Origin: Dechloromonas sp.
GTDB taxonomy: Bacteria > Pseudomonadota > Gammaproteobacteria > Burkholderiales > Rhodocyclaceae
Reading direction: 5' to 3'
Assembly (NCBI GenBank): GCA_008933675.1
Contig: WBUO01000015.1
Location: 1-35,924, forward strand
Length of the DNA: 35,924 bases
The stretch's first letter is position 1; every line of letters begins with the position of its first letter. This document shows positions 1-7,094 of the stretch, one piece after another. Below the pieces are notes generated by a model. The model worked only from the letters and a program-made list of their open reading frames with translations, did no database searches and had not been told where the DNA came from. A program made the position numbers and the translations under genes.

Positions 1-60
1 GAGTGGGCGGGGCGTGGCGGGTGTCATTGATTCGTTTCCAGGGGCAGCGGGGTGCGTCAT
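1..60 (-). CDS. Start of a coupled downstream ORF, truncated by left edge
   Basis: An ATG at 60 (minus strand) overlaps the stop of the decarboxylase gene as ATGA. The frame stays open to base 1, reading [12 protein letters not shown] and onward. A second in-frame ATG at 27 is preceded by a GGAAA sequence at suitable spacing and could be the true start. The four-base overlap is typical of translational coupling within this operon. Only 20 codons are visible, Pro/Ala-rich, with no recognisable domain, so no function can be given. Confidence 0.4.
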   Translation of the reverse strand, partial: MTHPAAPGNESMTPATPRPL

Positions 61-1007
61 TTTTTTGATCGGTTGCTCTCGGTGAAGTAGGCAATCGTTC
101 TGGAGAGGCCGGTTGATAGCGGGGTACTGGCTTGCCAGCCGAGGCGTTCCCCGGCAAGCGTGGTATCCGGCTTGCGCTGTCGGGGGTCGTCGGCTGGCAG
201 GGGCCGGAAGATGATTTCCGAGCGGCTGCCGGTCAGCCGGACGATTTCGCGGGCCAACTGAAGCATGGAATACTCATCCGGGTTGCCAATGTTGACCGGG
301 CCGGTGAAGTCGTCAGCGCTTGCCATCATGCGTACCATGGCCTCGATAAGATCATCGACATAGCAGAATGAGCGCGTCTGGGTGCCATCGCCATAGATCG
401 TGATCGGCTGGCCACTCAAGGCCTGGACGATGAAATTGCTCACCACACGACCATCGTTGGGCAGCATTCGCGGGCCGTAGGTATTGAAGATACGGACCAC
501 CTTGATGCGCAGACGATGCTGGCGGTGGTAATCGAAGAAAAGCGTTTCGGCGCAGCGCTTGCCTTCGTCGTAACAACTGCGTGGCCCGATCGGGTTGACA
601 TGGCCCCAGTAATCCTCGGTTTGCGGGTGGACATGCGGGTCGCCATATACCTCACTGGTCGAGGCCTGAAGAATCCTCGCCCCCAGCCGTTTGGCCAGGC
701 CGAGCATGTTGATGGCGCCGTGTACGCTGGTTTTCGTCGTCTGTACCGGGTCGTGCTGATAGTGAACCGGAGAAGCCGGGCAAGCCAGGTTGTAGATCTG
801 ATCAACCTCGACATAGAGCGGAAAGGTGACGTCATGGCGCATCAGTTCGAAGCGCGGATGCGTCAGCAGGTGGGCAATGTTGCTGCGGCGGCCAGTGAAG
901 AAATTGTCGACGCACAGCACCTCGCAACCGTCGGCGAGCAGGCGTTCGCACAGATGCGAGCCGAGAAAGCCGGCGCCACCGGTAACCAGTACCCTAGTCT
1001 GTTCCAT
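57..1007 (-). CDS. UDP-glucuronate decarboxylase (UDP-xylose synthase), SDR family
   Basis: This 316-residue cytoplasmic NAD-dependent enzyme should convert UDP-glucuronate to UDP-xylose, a sugar donor for the EPS. The N-terminus carries the Rossmann motif GxxGxxG (G10, G13, G16). The catalytic region has STSEVYGD (E119) and the YxxxK pair (Y146, K150), and [10 protein letters not shown] lies near 205-214. These are hallmarks of UXS-type extended SDR enzymes, and the length is usual for the family. The ATG at 1007 is chosen because GGGGAGG lies just upstream and the Rossmann strand begins at once; the open frame extends upstream to 1199 but that part reads as non-coding. The start overlaps the end of the upstream glycosyltransferase by 14 bases. 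Alternative: another 4-epimerase/dehydratase of the same superfamily, but STSEVYGDP favours the decarboxylase. Confidence 0.9.
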   Translation of the reverse strand: MEQTRVLVTGGAGFLGSHLCERLLADGCEVLCVDNFFTGRRSNIAHLLTHPRFELMRHDVTFPLYVEVDQIYNLACPASPVHYQHDPVQTTKTSVHGAINMLGLAKRLGARILQASTSEVYGDPHVHPQTEDYWGHVNPIGPRSCYDEGKRCAETLFFDYHRQHRLRIKVVRIFNTYGPRMLPNDGRVVSNFIVQALSGQPITIYGDGTQTRSFCYVDDLIEAMVRMMASADDFTGPVNIGNPDEYSMLQLAREIVRLTGSRSEIIFRPLPADDPRQRKPDTTLAGERLGWQASTPLSTGLSRTIAYFTESNRSKK

Positions 1008-2205
1008 GGCAAGCCTCCCCGTGCTGGATGCGTTGACGAAACTGTGCGGCAATTTCCTCGACAAGGCTGTTCCAATCGTGTTGCAGCGCTTGTTGCTGAC
1101 GTATTGCAGATGCCTGGGCAGTGTTTCTTTCTGCTCCCAGGGCATTCTGAAGTGCGTTGTCCCATGTGTCGAGATCGCCTGCGATGCCCACGATTTCATG
1201 CAAAGGCAGCACAGAGTCGATGGGCGAGCAGACGACAGGCCGGCCGGTAGCCAGATATTCGTTCAGTTTCAGCGGATAGATGAAGTGCGTGTAGTCGCAG
1301 ACCTCATAGCACATCAGGCAGACATCCATAGCCTGCATGTAGGCCGGGAGTTCGGCAAGCTGGCGGTTACCGGTGAAATATACGTTGGGAAGTGCCTTCA
1401 GCGCTTCCAGCACTGGCTTCTTGGCACCCATGTAGCCCTCGGGGCCGACCATGATGAACGACCACTCAGGACGTCTCTGAGCGAGACGGTGGAGCAGGTC
1501 GAGATCCAGTTGCGACTTGATCACCCCTACATAACCCAGGCGAGGATGGGGAATCCCCGCAATATCCGCCGGTTCGGGTTGCGGCGTGGCGTAGGCCGCG
1601 TAATCGACCCCGTTGGGGATATGGATGGTCTGCGGATTGAGGTGGCCCTTCTTCTCCAGCAGTTTTCGCGAGTGGATGATGACCAGATCGGCGCGCTGGA
1701 TCAGTGCCACCTCCCGCGGGTCGTTCGGCAGGTCGTTTACCGAGAAGCGATATTCGTCGTCGATGTGGTAGCAGGTCAGATCGGCACTGATGGCATCGAT
1801 GGCCCAGTCGAATTCCGGACGCCAAAGGTAAAGCACGATTTCCCTGCAACCGCGTTTGCGAAGCATGCGTTCGGCGTTGATGACCCGTTGTTTCCTGATC
1901 CGCTCGGCCAGCCAGCGCGGGCGGTAGAGTTCAGGCAGCCAGCGCCCGGGGCGGTAGAGGGTCAGGCCGTACTCCTCGGCCGGTATCGACTGGATAGCCG
2001 GCTCCTCCTGGTCGTTTGCCAGCCAGTAGTCGCGCCAGCCTTTGGCAGGCTCGATCCAGACAACCTCAAAATGCCGGGCCAGTCTGCCGACAACATGGTG
2101 GCGCGGCATCCAGATGCCATGCCAGTTGTCCGGCACCAGAGCGATCACCCCGATCCTTGACGGCTCTGGAGATTCGGCGGGGGTAGCGGGGCGTCGTTCG
2201 CTCAT
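994..2205 (-). CDS. Glycosyltransferase, GT-B fold (GT4/TuaH-like)
   Basis: A 403-residue cytoplasmic glycosyltransferase likely to add one sugar to the lipid-linked EPS repeat. The N-terminal half begins with the strand [13 protein letters not shown]. The C-terminal half has [17 protein letters not shown], the phosphate-binding FIMVGPEG and the donor-site segment [18 protein letters not shown], which corresponds to the GT4 acidic/EAMA region. The overall pattern resembles TuaH-type family 1/4 transferases. The ATG at 2205 follows AAGGGAG at good spacing; an upstream extension to 2367 overlaps the ligase gene and is rejected. It lies between the acyl ligase and the UDP-xylose synthase, so it may use UDP-xylose, but this is inference from position only. 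Confidence 0.85.
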   Translation of the reverse strand: MSERRPATPAESPEPSRIGVIALVPDNWHGIWMPRHHVVGRLARHFEVVWIEPAKGWRDYWLANDQEEPAIQSIPAEEYGLTLYRPGRWLPELYRPRWLAERIRKQRVINAERMLRKRGCREIVLYLWRPEFDWAIDAISADLTCYHIDDEYRFSVNDLPNDPREVALIQRADLVIIHSRKLLEKKGHLNPQTIHIPNGVDYAAYATPQPEPADIAGIPHPRLGYVGVIKSQLDLDLLHRLAQRRPEWSFIMVGPEGYMGAKKPVLEALKALPNVYFTGNRQLAELPAYMQAMDVCLMCYEVCDYTHFIYPLKLNEYLATGRPVVCSPIDSVLPLHEIVGIAGDLDTWDNALQNALGAERNTAQASAIRQQQALQHDWNSLVEEIAAQFRQRIQHGEACHGTD

Positions 2206-2231
2206 GGCAGGCACTCCCTTCGTTGGACCAC

Positions 2232-3830
2232 TCAGCCGTTCGTATTGGCTACCCATTCCGTCGACAGCGTCTTGCGGTCGATCTTGCCGTTCGGGTTGCG
2301 CGGTAGCGGACCGCTGCGCACCTCGATGCCGGCCGGCACCATGTAGGCCGGCATGCGGGCCTTGCATTCAGCGAGCAGGGCGGCCACATCGAGCGTTCCG
2401 TCGCCCGGCGGCGTGGCGATGACCTGGATCGCCTGGCCGAGGCGGTCGTCGTCGACGCCGAAAGCCACGCATTCGCCGACCATCTTCGTGGCGTAGAGGA
2501 TTTCCTCGACTTCGGTCGGGCTGACGCGATAGCCGGAGGTTTTCATCATCTCGTCGCGGCGGCCGATGAAATAGAGGAAGCCTTCCTCGTCCATGCGTAC
2601 CGTGTCGCCCGAAAAGACGGCGATTTCCGGCAGCACCAGCCCGGCCTCGCGGCCCGGCGCATGCACCGGCAGCGGCTTGTAGCGCTCGGCGGTCTTTTCC
2701 GGATCGTTCCAGTAACCCATGCCGACCAGGGCGCCGCGATGTACCAGCTCGCCCGGCTCGTTTGGCGCGCACGGCGAGCCGTCTTCGCGCAACACCAGGA
2801 TCTCGGCATTGGGAATGGCCTTGCCGATGGAGTCCGGCCGCTTGTCCACCTCGCCGGGTGGCAGGAAGGTCGAGCGGAAGGCCTCGGTCAGTCCGTACAT
2901 CAGGAAAGGCTTGCTGCGCGGCAGATGGCGGCGCAGCGCATCGAGCGTTTCACGCGGCATGCGCCCGCCGGTGTTGGCGAAATAGCGCAGGTGATCGGTG
3001 ATGCCCTCCGGCCAGGCCAGTTGCGTCAGCTGGATGTACAGAGGCGGCACGGCCGTCAGGCCGGTGACCTTCTCGCGCTCGATGGCCTTGATCACGTCGC
3101 GCGGCAGCAGGTAATTGAGCAGCACGACGCGGGCGCCGACATGGAAGGCCGTCGTCAACTGGCTGAAGCCGGCATCGAAGGATAGTGGCAGGGCGGCCAG
3201 CAGCGTGTCGCCGGCATGGTTTTCCAGATAGCTGGCAACGCTCTTGGCTCCGGCCACCATGTTGCGGTGGGAGAGCACCACACCCTTCGGCTTGCCGGTG
3301 CTGCCGGAGGTGTAAAGAATGCCGACGACGTCGGTGTCGATAACACGGTGGCCGGCGGCGGCAGGCGCCTCGAGCAGCGAACTCCAGCGCAGCACGTTCA
3401 GGCCGGCCAGCGCCGGCGTTGGATCGGCTGCATCGAGCACGACCACATGGCGCAAATCGTGGCAGGCCGGCAGGGTCTCCTGCAGCAGCGCCAGGCGCTC
3501 GGGCGAGGTGACCAGCACACGGACATTGCAGTCGCGCATGATGTAACCGACCTGTTCCGGCTTGAGCAACGGATTGAGCGGCACGAACACGCCACCGGCA
3601 GCCGGTGCGCCGAAACTGGCAATCACCGTCTCGAAGCGCTTTTCCAGGTAGATGGCCACCCGCTCGCCGCGCGCCAGGCCAAGGCCGATCAGGCCGCTGG
3701 CGAAGCGGGCGACGGATTCCTGGAGCTCGCCGTAGTTGAGGGTTGCCTTCCCGTAGGTCACGGCGGGTGCGGCAGCATCGCGCTCTGCGGCGCGGAATAT
3801 CAGTTCGGGTAGAAGTGTCGAATCTCGCAT
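2232..3830 (-). CDS. AMP-forming acyl-CoA/ACP ligase, exosortase A-associated type
   Basis: A 532-residue ANL-superfamily adenylating enzyme. It activates a carboxylic acid as acyl-AMP and passes it to CoA or a phosphopantetheine thiol. The AMP-binding loop YTSGSTGKPKG is at residues 173-183, the adenine/acyl segment YGLTEAFRST near 320, and the C-terminal catalytic lysine is K516 in NPNGKIDRKTL. The sequence matches my memory of the exosortase A-associated ligase family (TIGR03098). It is divergently transcribed from an acyl carrier protein gene 113 bases away, so that ACP (Ser39) is a natural acceptor. The ATG at 3830 starts a typical N-terminus (LPELIFRAAERDAAAPAV), although no strong ribosome-binding site is visible. 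The acid substrate is unknown. Confidence 0.9.
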   Translation of the reverse strand: MRDSTLLPELIFRAAERDAAAPAVTYGKATLNYGELQESVARFASGLIGLGLARGERVAIYLEKRFETVIASFGAPAAGGVFVPLNPLLKPEQVGYIMRDCNVRVLVTSPERLALLQETLPACHDLRHVVVLDAADPTPALAGLNVLRWSSLLEAPAAAGHRVIDTDVVGILYTSGSTGKPKGVVLSHRNMVAGAKSVASYLENHAGDTLLAALPLSFDAGFSQLTTAFHVGARVVLLNYLLPRDVIKAIEREKVTGLTAVPPLYIQLTQLAWPEGITDHLRYFANTGGRMPRETLDALRRHLPRSKPFLMYGLTEAFRSTFLPPGEVDKRPDSIGKAIPNAEILVLREDGSPCAPNEPGELVHRGALVGMGYWNDPEKTAERYKPLPVHAPGREAGLVLPEIAVFSGDTVRMDEEGFLYFIGRRDEMMKTSGYRVSPTEVEEILYATKMVGECVAFGVDDDRLGQAIQVIATPPGDGTLDVAALLAECKARMPAYMVPAGIEVRSGPLPRNPNGKIDRKTLSTEWVANTNG

Positions 3831-3902
3831 GGCAGGCAGTCTGGCATGAACCGGGGGTATGACGGCGTGGAGTATCTCACAGTCGAAACGGCAATCTCCC
3901 CC

Positions 3903-3908
3903 TATAAT
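3903..3908 (+). promoter_or_regulatory. Perfect -10 element upstream of the ACP operon
   Basis: TATAAT, a perfect sigma-70 -10 box, lies in the 113-bp divergent gap about 36 bases before the ACP start codon. No convincing TTGACA-like -35 was found at 16-18 bp spacing; CTCACA at 3876-3881 is too far. An AGGAGC ribosome-binding site follows at 3933-3938. It is the likely promoter of the plus-strand operon, perhaps activator-assisted. Confidence 0.55.
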
Positions 3909-3943
3909 TCGCCCTCCCCATTCTGTTGTCGTAGGAGCAAGGC

Positions 3944-4195
3944 TTGAACACCCAAAAGGAAGTGCTGTCCCTTCTGGACGAAATTCTCAGTTTGAATGGC
4001 CGGGCGGCCGGGTTTTCCGCCGATACGCCGCTCCTCGGCGCCATTCCCGAGCTCGATTCGATGGCCGTCGTTGCCCTCATCACCGGCTTTGAAGAGCGTT
4101 TCGGCTTTATGGTCGAAGACGACGAGATCGAAGGCAGCACCTTTGCCACCGTCGGTTCGCTGGTCGAATTCGTCGACGGCAAACTGGCTGGCTGA
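3944..4195 (+). CDS. Acyl carrier protein, exosortase A-associated locus
   Basis: An 83-residue acyl carrier protein. Ser39 in PELDSMAVV is the predicted 4'-phosphopantetheine attachment site, followed by the usual helix pattern (VVALITGFEERFGF) and an acidic helix III (VEDDEIEG). The length is normal for a stand-alone ACP. The start is a TTG at 3944, with AGGAGC 5 bases upstream. The neighbours are a divergent acyl-activating ligase and two alpha/beta hydrolases. This suggests it carries a special acyl or aminoacyl group for EPS decoration rather than serving fatty-acid synthesis. That role is inference; the ACP assignment itself is clear. Confidence 0.92.
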   Translation: MNTQKEVLSLLDEILSLNGRAAGFSADTPLLGAIPELDSMAVVALITGFEERFGFMVEDDEIEGSTFATVGSLVEFVDGKLAG

Positions 4196-4204
4196 ATCGG
4201 CGCA

Positions 4205-5011
4205 GTGCAGCCTTTCTTTCTTCCCCGCCCGAACGGCCAGCGCTTCTGCCTGTTCCATCCGGCCGCGGGGAACGGCGCCAGGGGCGCGGTGCTCTACATC
4301 CACCCCTTCGCCGAGGAAATGAACAAGGCGCGGCGCATGGTCGCGCTGCAATCGCGGGCACTGGCTGCCGCCGGTTACGATGTGCTGCAACTCGACCTGC
4401 TGGGTTGCGGTGACAGCACCGGCGATTTTGCCGATGCCAGCTGGCAGGCCTGGCAGGAAGACATCAGCGAAGCCATTGGCGCCCTGCGCCAGCGCAGTGC
4501 GGCACCGCTGATCCTGTGGGGCTTGCGCGCCGGTTGCCTGCTCGCCGCCGAGCTTGCCGCAGAACTGACGGAACCCGCCGATTTCGTCTTCTGGCAACCG
4601 GTCGTCTCCGGCAAGCAGCACTGGCAACAGTTCATGCGCCTCAAGATGGCCGGAGAAATGGCCTCCGGGCAAGCCAAGGTCATTGGCGAGCAACTGCGTC
4701 AGCAACTGGCGGCCGGCCAGCCCGTCGAGATTGCCGGTTACGGCGTCGCCCCGGCCCTTGTTGCCGGCCTGGAGCAGGCCGAACTCAAGCCGCCGGCCGG
4801 TGGCGGTCGCGTCATCTGGCTGGAAACCTCCCTGCGCGACGAGGCGACGCTCGCGCCCGTTTCCCAGAAGCGCATCGAACAGTGGCAGGCTGCCGGCTGG
4901 CGCGTCGACGCCCGCATCACCCGCGGCCCGGCCTTCTGGCAGACCGCCGAAATCGAGGATGCCCCTGAGCTCATCGCTGCCACGCTGGCCGGACTGGCGG
5001 TGGCGGCATGA
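4205..5011 (+). CDS. Alpha/beta hydrolase-like protein, exosortase A system hydrolase 2 type
   Basis: A 268-residue alpha/beta-hydrolase-fold protein resembling the exosortase A-associated hydrolase 2 family (TIGR03101). Visible core elements are VLYIHPFAEEMNKARRM (residues 29-45), LDLLGCGDSTGDF and the nucleophile-elbow strand PLILWGLRAGCLLA. The elbow reads G-L-R-A-G (106-110): Arg108 stands where the catalytic Ser should be, so classical Ser-His-Asp hydrolysis is doubtful. The start is a GTG at 4205, nine bases after the ACP stop, with no strong ribosome-binding site; MQPFFLPRPNG is a fitting N-terminus. It overlaps the next hydrolase gene by four bases (ATGA), suggesting matched synthesis of the two. 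It may be a non-catalytic partner or an unusual acyltransferase. Confidence 0.85.
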   Translation: MQPFFLPRPNGQRFCLFHPAAGNGARGAVLYIHPFAEEMNKARRMVALQSRALAAAGYDVLQLDLLGCGDSTGDFADASWQAWQEDISEAIGALRQRSAAPLILWGLRAGCLLAAELAAELTEPADFVFWQPVVSGKQHWQQFMRLKMAGEMASGQAKVIGEQLRQQLAAGQPVEIAGYGVAPALVAGLEQAELKPPAGGGRVIWLETSLRDEATLAPVSQKRIEQWQAAGWRVDARITRGPAFWQTAEIEDAPELIAATLAGLAVAA

Positions 5012-5865
5012 ACTACAGCGAACAGGCCAGCGTTTTTCCCTGTGCCGGCGAGCAACTGCTGGGCATCATCGCCCGCCCGGAACGGGCGGCAAAGACAGGC
5101 GTCTTGATCGTTGTCGGCGGGCCGCAATACCGCGCCGGCAGTCACCGCCAGTTTCTCCTGCTCTCCCGTGCCCTGGCGGCTGCCGGCTATCCGGCGATGC
5201 GCTTCGACTACCGTGGCATGGGCGACAGCACGGGCGAGCTGCGCAATTTCGAGGCGGTCGACCTCGACATCGCGGCCGCCGTCGATGCCTTCATGGCTGC
5301 TGTTCCCGAACTCGAACGTGTCGTCATCTGGGGGCTGTGCGATGCCGCCTCGGCGGCCTTGCTGTACTGGGATGCCGCGCGTGATTCCCGCCTCGGCGGC
5401 CTGGTACTGCTCAATCCCTGGGTCCGTTCCGAAGCCACGCTGGCGCGCGCCCACATCAAGCATTACTACGCCCAGCGCCTGTTGCAGCCGGAGTTCTGGC
5501 GCAAGCTGCTGGGCGGGCAACTGGGTGTCGGCCGGGCGGTCGGCGGCTTCCTGAACAGCCTGCGTCAATCGCGACAGGTCGGCAGCAATACCGGTGGTCA
5601 GGCGCGGCTTTCCTTTCAGGAGCGCATGTTGCGCGGGCTCGGCGAGTTTCGCGGCAAGGTTCTGCTGATCCTCAGCGGCGACGACTACACCGCCAAGGAG
5701 TTCATCGAAAGCACCAGGGCCAGTGCTGCCTGGCAGGCTGCCCTGAGCGGCGGAAATGTCGCGACCAGGGAAGTGGTGGACGCCGACCACACGTTTTCAA
5801 GCGCGGAATGGCGGTCGGTAGTTGAAGAAGCGACATTGAACTGGCTTCAGCAGTCGATGGGCTGA
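5008..5865 (+). CDS. Alpha/beta hydrolase, exosortase A system hydrolase 1 type
   Basis: A 285-residue alpha/beta-hydrolase resembling the exosortase A-associated hydrolase 1 family (TIGR03100). Motifs seen: YRGMGDSTGE (68-77), nucleophile elbow IWGLCDAASA with Cys111 in the Ser position, an acidic residue region ILSGDDYTAKEF, and the histidine in DADHTFSS (H261). A Cys-His-Asp triad, as in dienelactone hydrolase-like enzymes, is possible. That would suit thioester chemistry on an ACP-bound group, as thioesterase or acyltransferase. The start codon overlaps the stop of the preceding gene as ATGA. It is cytoplasmic (no signal peptide). Substrate unknown. Confidence 0.87.
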   Translation: MNYSEQASVFPCAGEQLLGIIARPERAAKTGVLIVVGGPQYRAGSHRQFLLLSRALAAAGYPAMRFDYRGMGDSTGELRNFEAVDLDIAAAVDAFMAAVPELERVVIWGLCDAASAALLYWDAARDSRLGGLVLLNPWVRSEATLARAHIKHYYAQRLLQPEFWRKLLGGQLGVGRAVGGFLNSLRQSRQVGSNTGGQARLSFQERMLRGLGEFRGKVLLILSGDDYTAKEFIESTRASAAWQAALSGGNVATREVVDADHTFSSAEWRSVVEEATLNWLQQSMG

Positions 5866-5882
5866 TTGCCGGAGCGCCTCCC

Positions 5883-7094
5883 ATGCCCCTCGACTACCAG
5901 GTTTTCGATCCCTCATCCTGCCGATTCCCGAGGCCACGGGTACCCGTCCTGCCGCGCGGCTATCAGCCAGTAACCAGCAACGATTCCGGGATGCCGCCGG
6001 GGAGTCTGCCTGGTGCAGGGCAGGGCGTGTATTTCAGCCGGGGGCGCTATGCGCTTGGCGAGGCCTACCGGCGTGCCGGACTCGATGCTGGCAGCGTGCT
6101 GCTGGCGCCCGCCTATCACTGTGTGACCATGCTCGATCCGGCGTTGTCGCTGGGGGGCGAAATACTCATCTACCCGCTGACGCCGGAACTGGCTCCCGAG
6201 ATGACCGCGCTCGATGCCCTGATCGAACGCTCGACAAAACCCGTCAAGGTGTTGCTGGCAACGCATTACTTTGGTTTCGTCCGCGATTTCTCCCGGCTGA
6301 AACAATGGTGTGACACACGCGGCATAAGCTTCGTCGAGGATTGCTCGCACACCCTGTTCACCGAGCGCTATCAGGCCTCGGGTGCCGGGCAGCAGGGAGA
6401 CTACGTGGCTTCAAGCCCCTACAAGTTCTTTCCCAGTGCCGATGGCGGCTGGCTCTATGCGCCGGCTTCCGCTGCGCTGGCAGGGGCTGCCCCGAAACCT
6501 GCAAGCTGGATTGCCGAGCTGCGTGGTGTCCGGCATTGCCTCGCGGCGGCTCGCCAGCCGCGCGTCACTCAGGAGGACATCGCCGGCCTTGAAGATCAGC
6601 TTGCCTTGCTCGCCGGCAAGCCGCCGGCCACCGGTGCCGATCAACGCTGCACACGTCCGGCGCAGTCGGCACAGTATCAGCGCGATCTCGAGGGAAGGGC
6701 TGCGCTTCGGGGTTCCCGCTGGCTGATCGAACATCATTCGGTCGCTGCCATCGTCAATCGGCGCCGGGCCAACTACCGACGCTGGCTGCTGGCCGTCGCC
6801 GACCTGCCGGGTTGCCGCCCGCTCTATCCCGAACTACCCGAGCATGTTGTGCCTTACATGTTTCCGCTGTACATCGATCACCCGATGCCGCATTTCTACT
6901 GGCTGAAACAACTGGCCGTCCCCGTCTGGCGCTGGGACGAAATAGCCGTATCCGATTGCCCGGTAGCGCAGGACTATCGCCTGCACCTGCTGCATCTGCC
7001 CTGTCACCAGTCGCTGAGTGACGATGAAATGAACTGGCTCCTGACCGCGCTCGGCAAGGTCTTGTCCTCATCGATCAACGGGGTGCAGCGGTGA
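5883..7094 (+). CDS. DegT/DnrJ/EryC1-type PLP-dependent aminotransferase
   Basis: A 403-residue fold-type I PLP enzyme of the DegT/StrS family, which transfers an amino group to keto-sugars (usually nucleotide-linked). Seen: YFSRGRYALGEAYRRAGL near 50-66, APAYHCVTMLDPAL near 75-88, the cofactor-binding FVEDCSH (D153, H156), and the predicted Schiff-base lysine K181 in SSPYKFFPSADGG. The length is normal; the N-terminal 45 residues are Pro-rich and less typical. The ATG at 5883 is 17 bases after the hydrolase stop. The next gene starts inside its stop codon region (4-base overlap), linking the aminotransferase tightly to a FemAB-like N-acyltransferase. A sequential amination then acylation of a sugar is a reasonable inference. 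It could instead act on a small carbonyl compound. Confidence 0.82.
   Translation: MPLDYQVFDPSSCRFPRPRVPVLPRGYQPVTSNDSGMPPGSLPGAGQGVYFSRGRYALGEAYRRAGLDAGSVLLAPAYHCVTMLDPALSLGGEILIYPLTPELAPEMTALDALIERSTKPVKVLLATHYFGFVRDFSRLKQWCDTRGISFVEDCSHTLFTERYQASGAGQQGDYVASSPYKFFPSADGGWLYAPASAALAGAAPKPASWIAELRGVRHCLAAARQPRVTQEDIAGLEDQLALLAGKPPATGADQRCTRPAQSAQYQRDLEGRAALRGSRWLIEHHSVAAIVNRRRANYRRWLLAVADLPGCRPLYPELPEHVVPYMFPLYIDHPMPHFYWLKQLAVPVWRWDEIAVSDCPVAQDYRLHLLHLPCHQSLSDDEMNWLLTALGKVLSSSINGVQR

Noticed and set aside
826-2160. Plus-strand open frame of 444 codons
   Set aside because: Antisense to the TuaH-like glycosyltransferase and the decarboxylase; no motif, no ribosome-binding site.
3831-3902. Promoter for the minus-strand acyl ligase (TTGCCG element)
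   Set aside because: No acceptable -10 at 16-18 bp from TTGCCG; nearest candidate spacing is about 14-15 bp.
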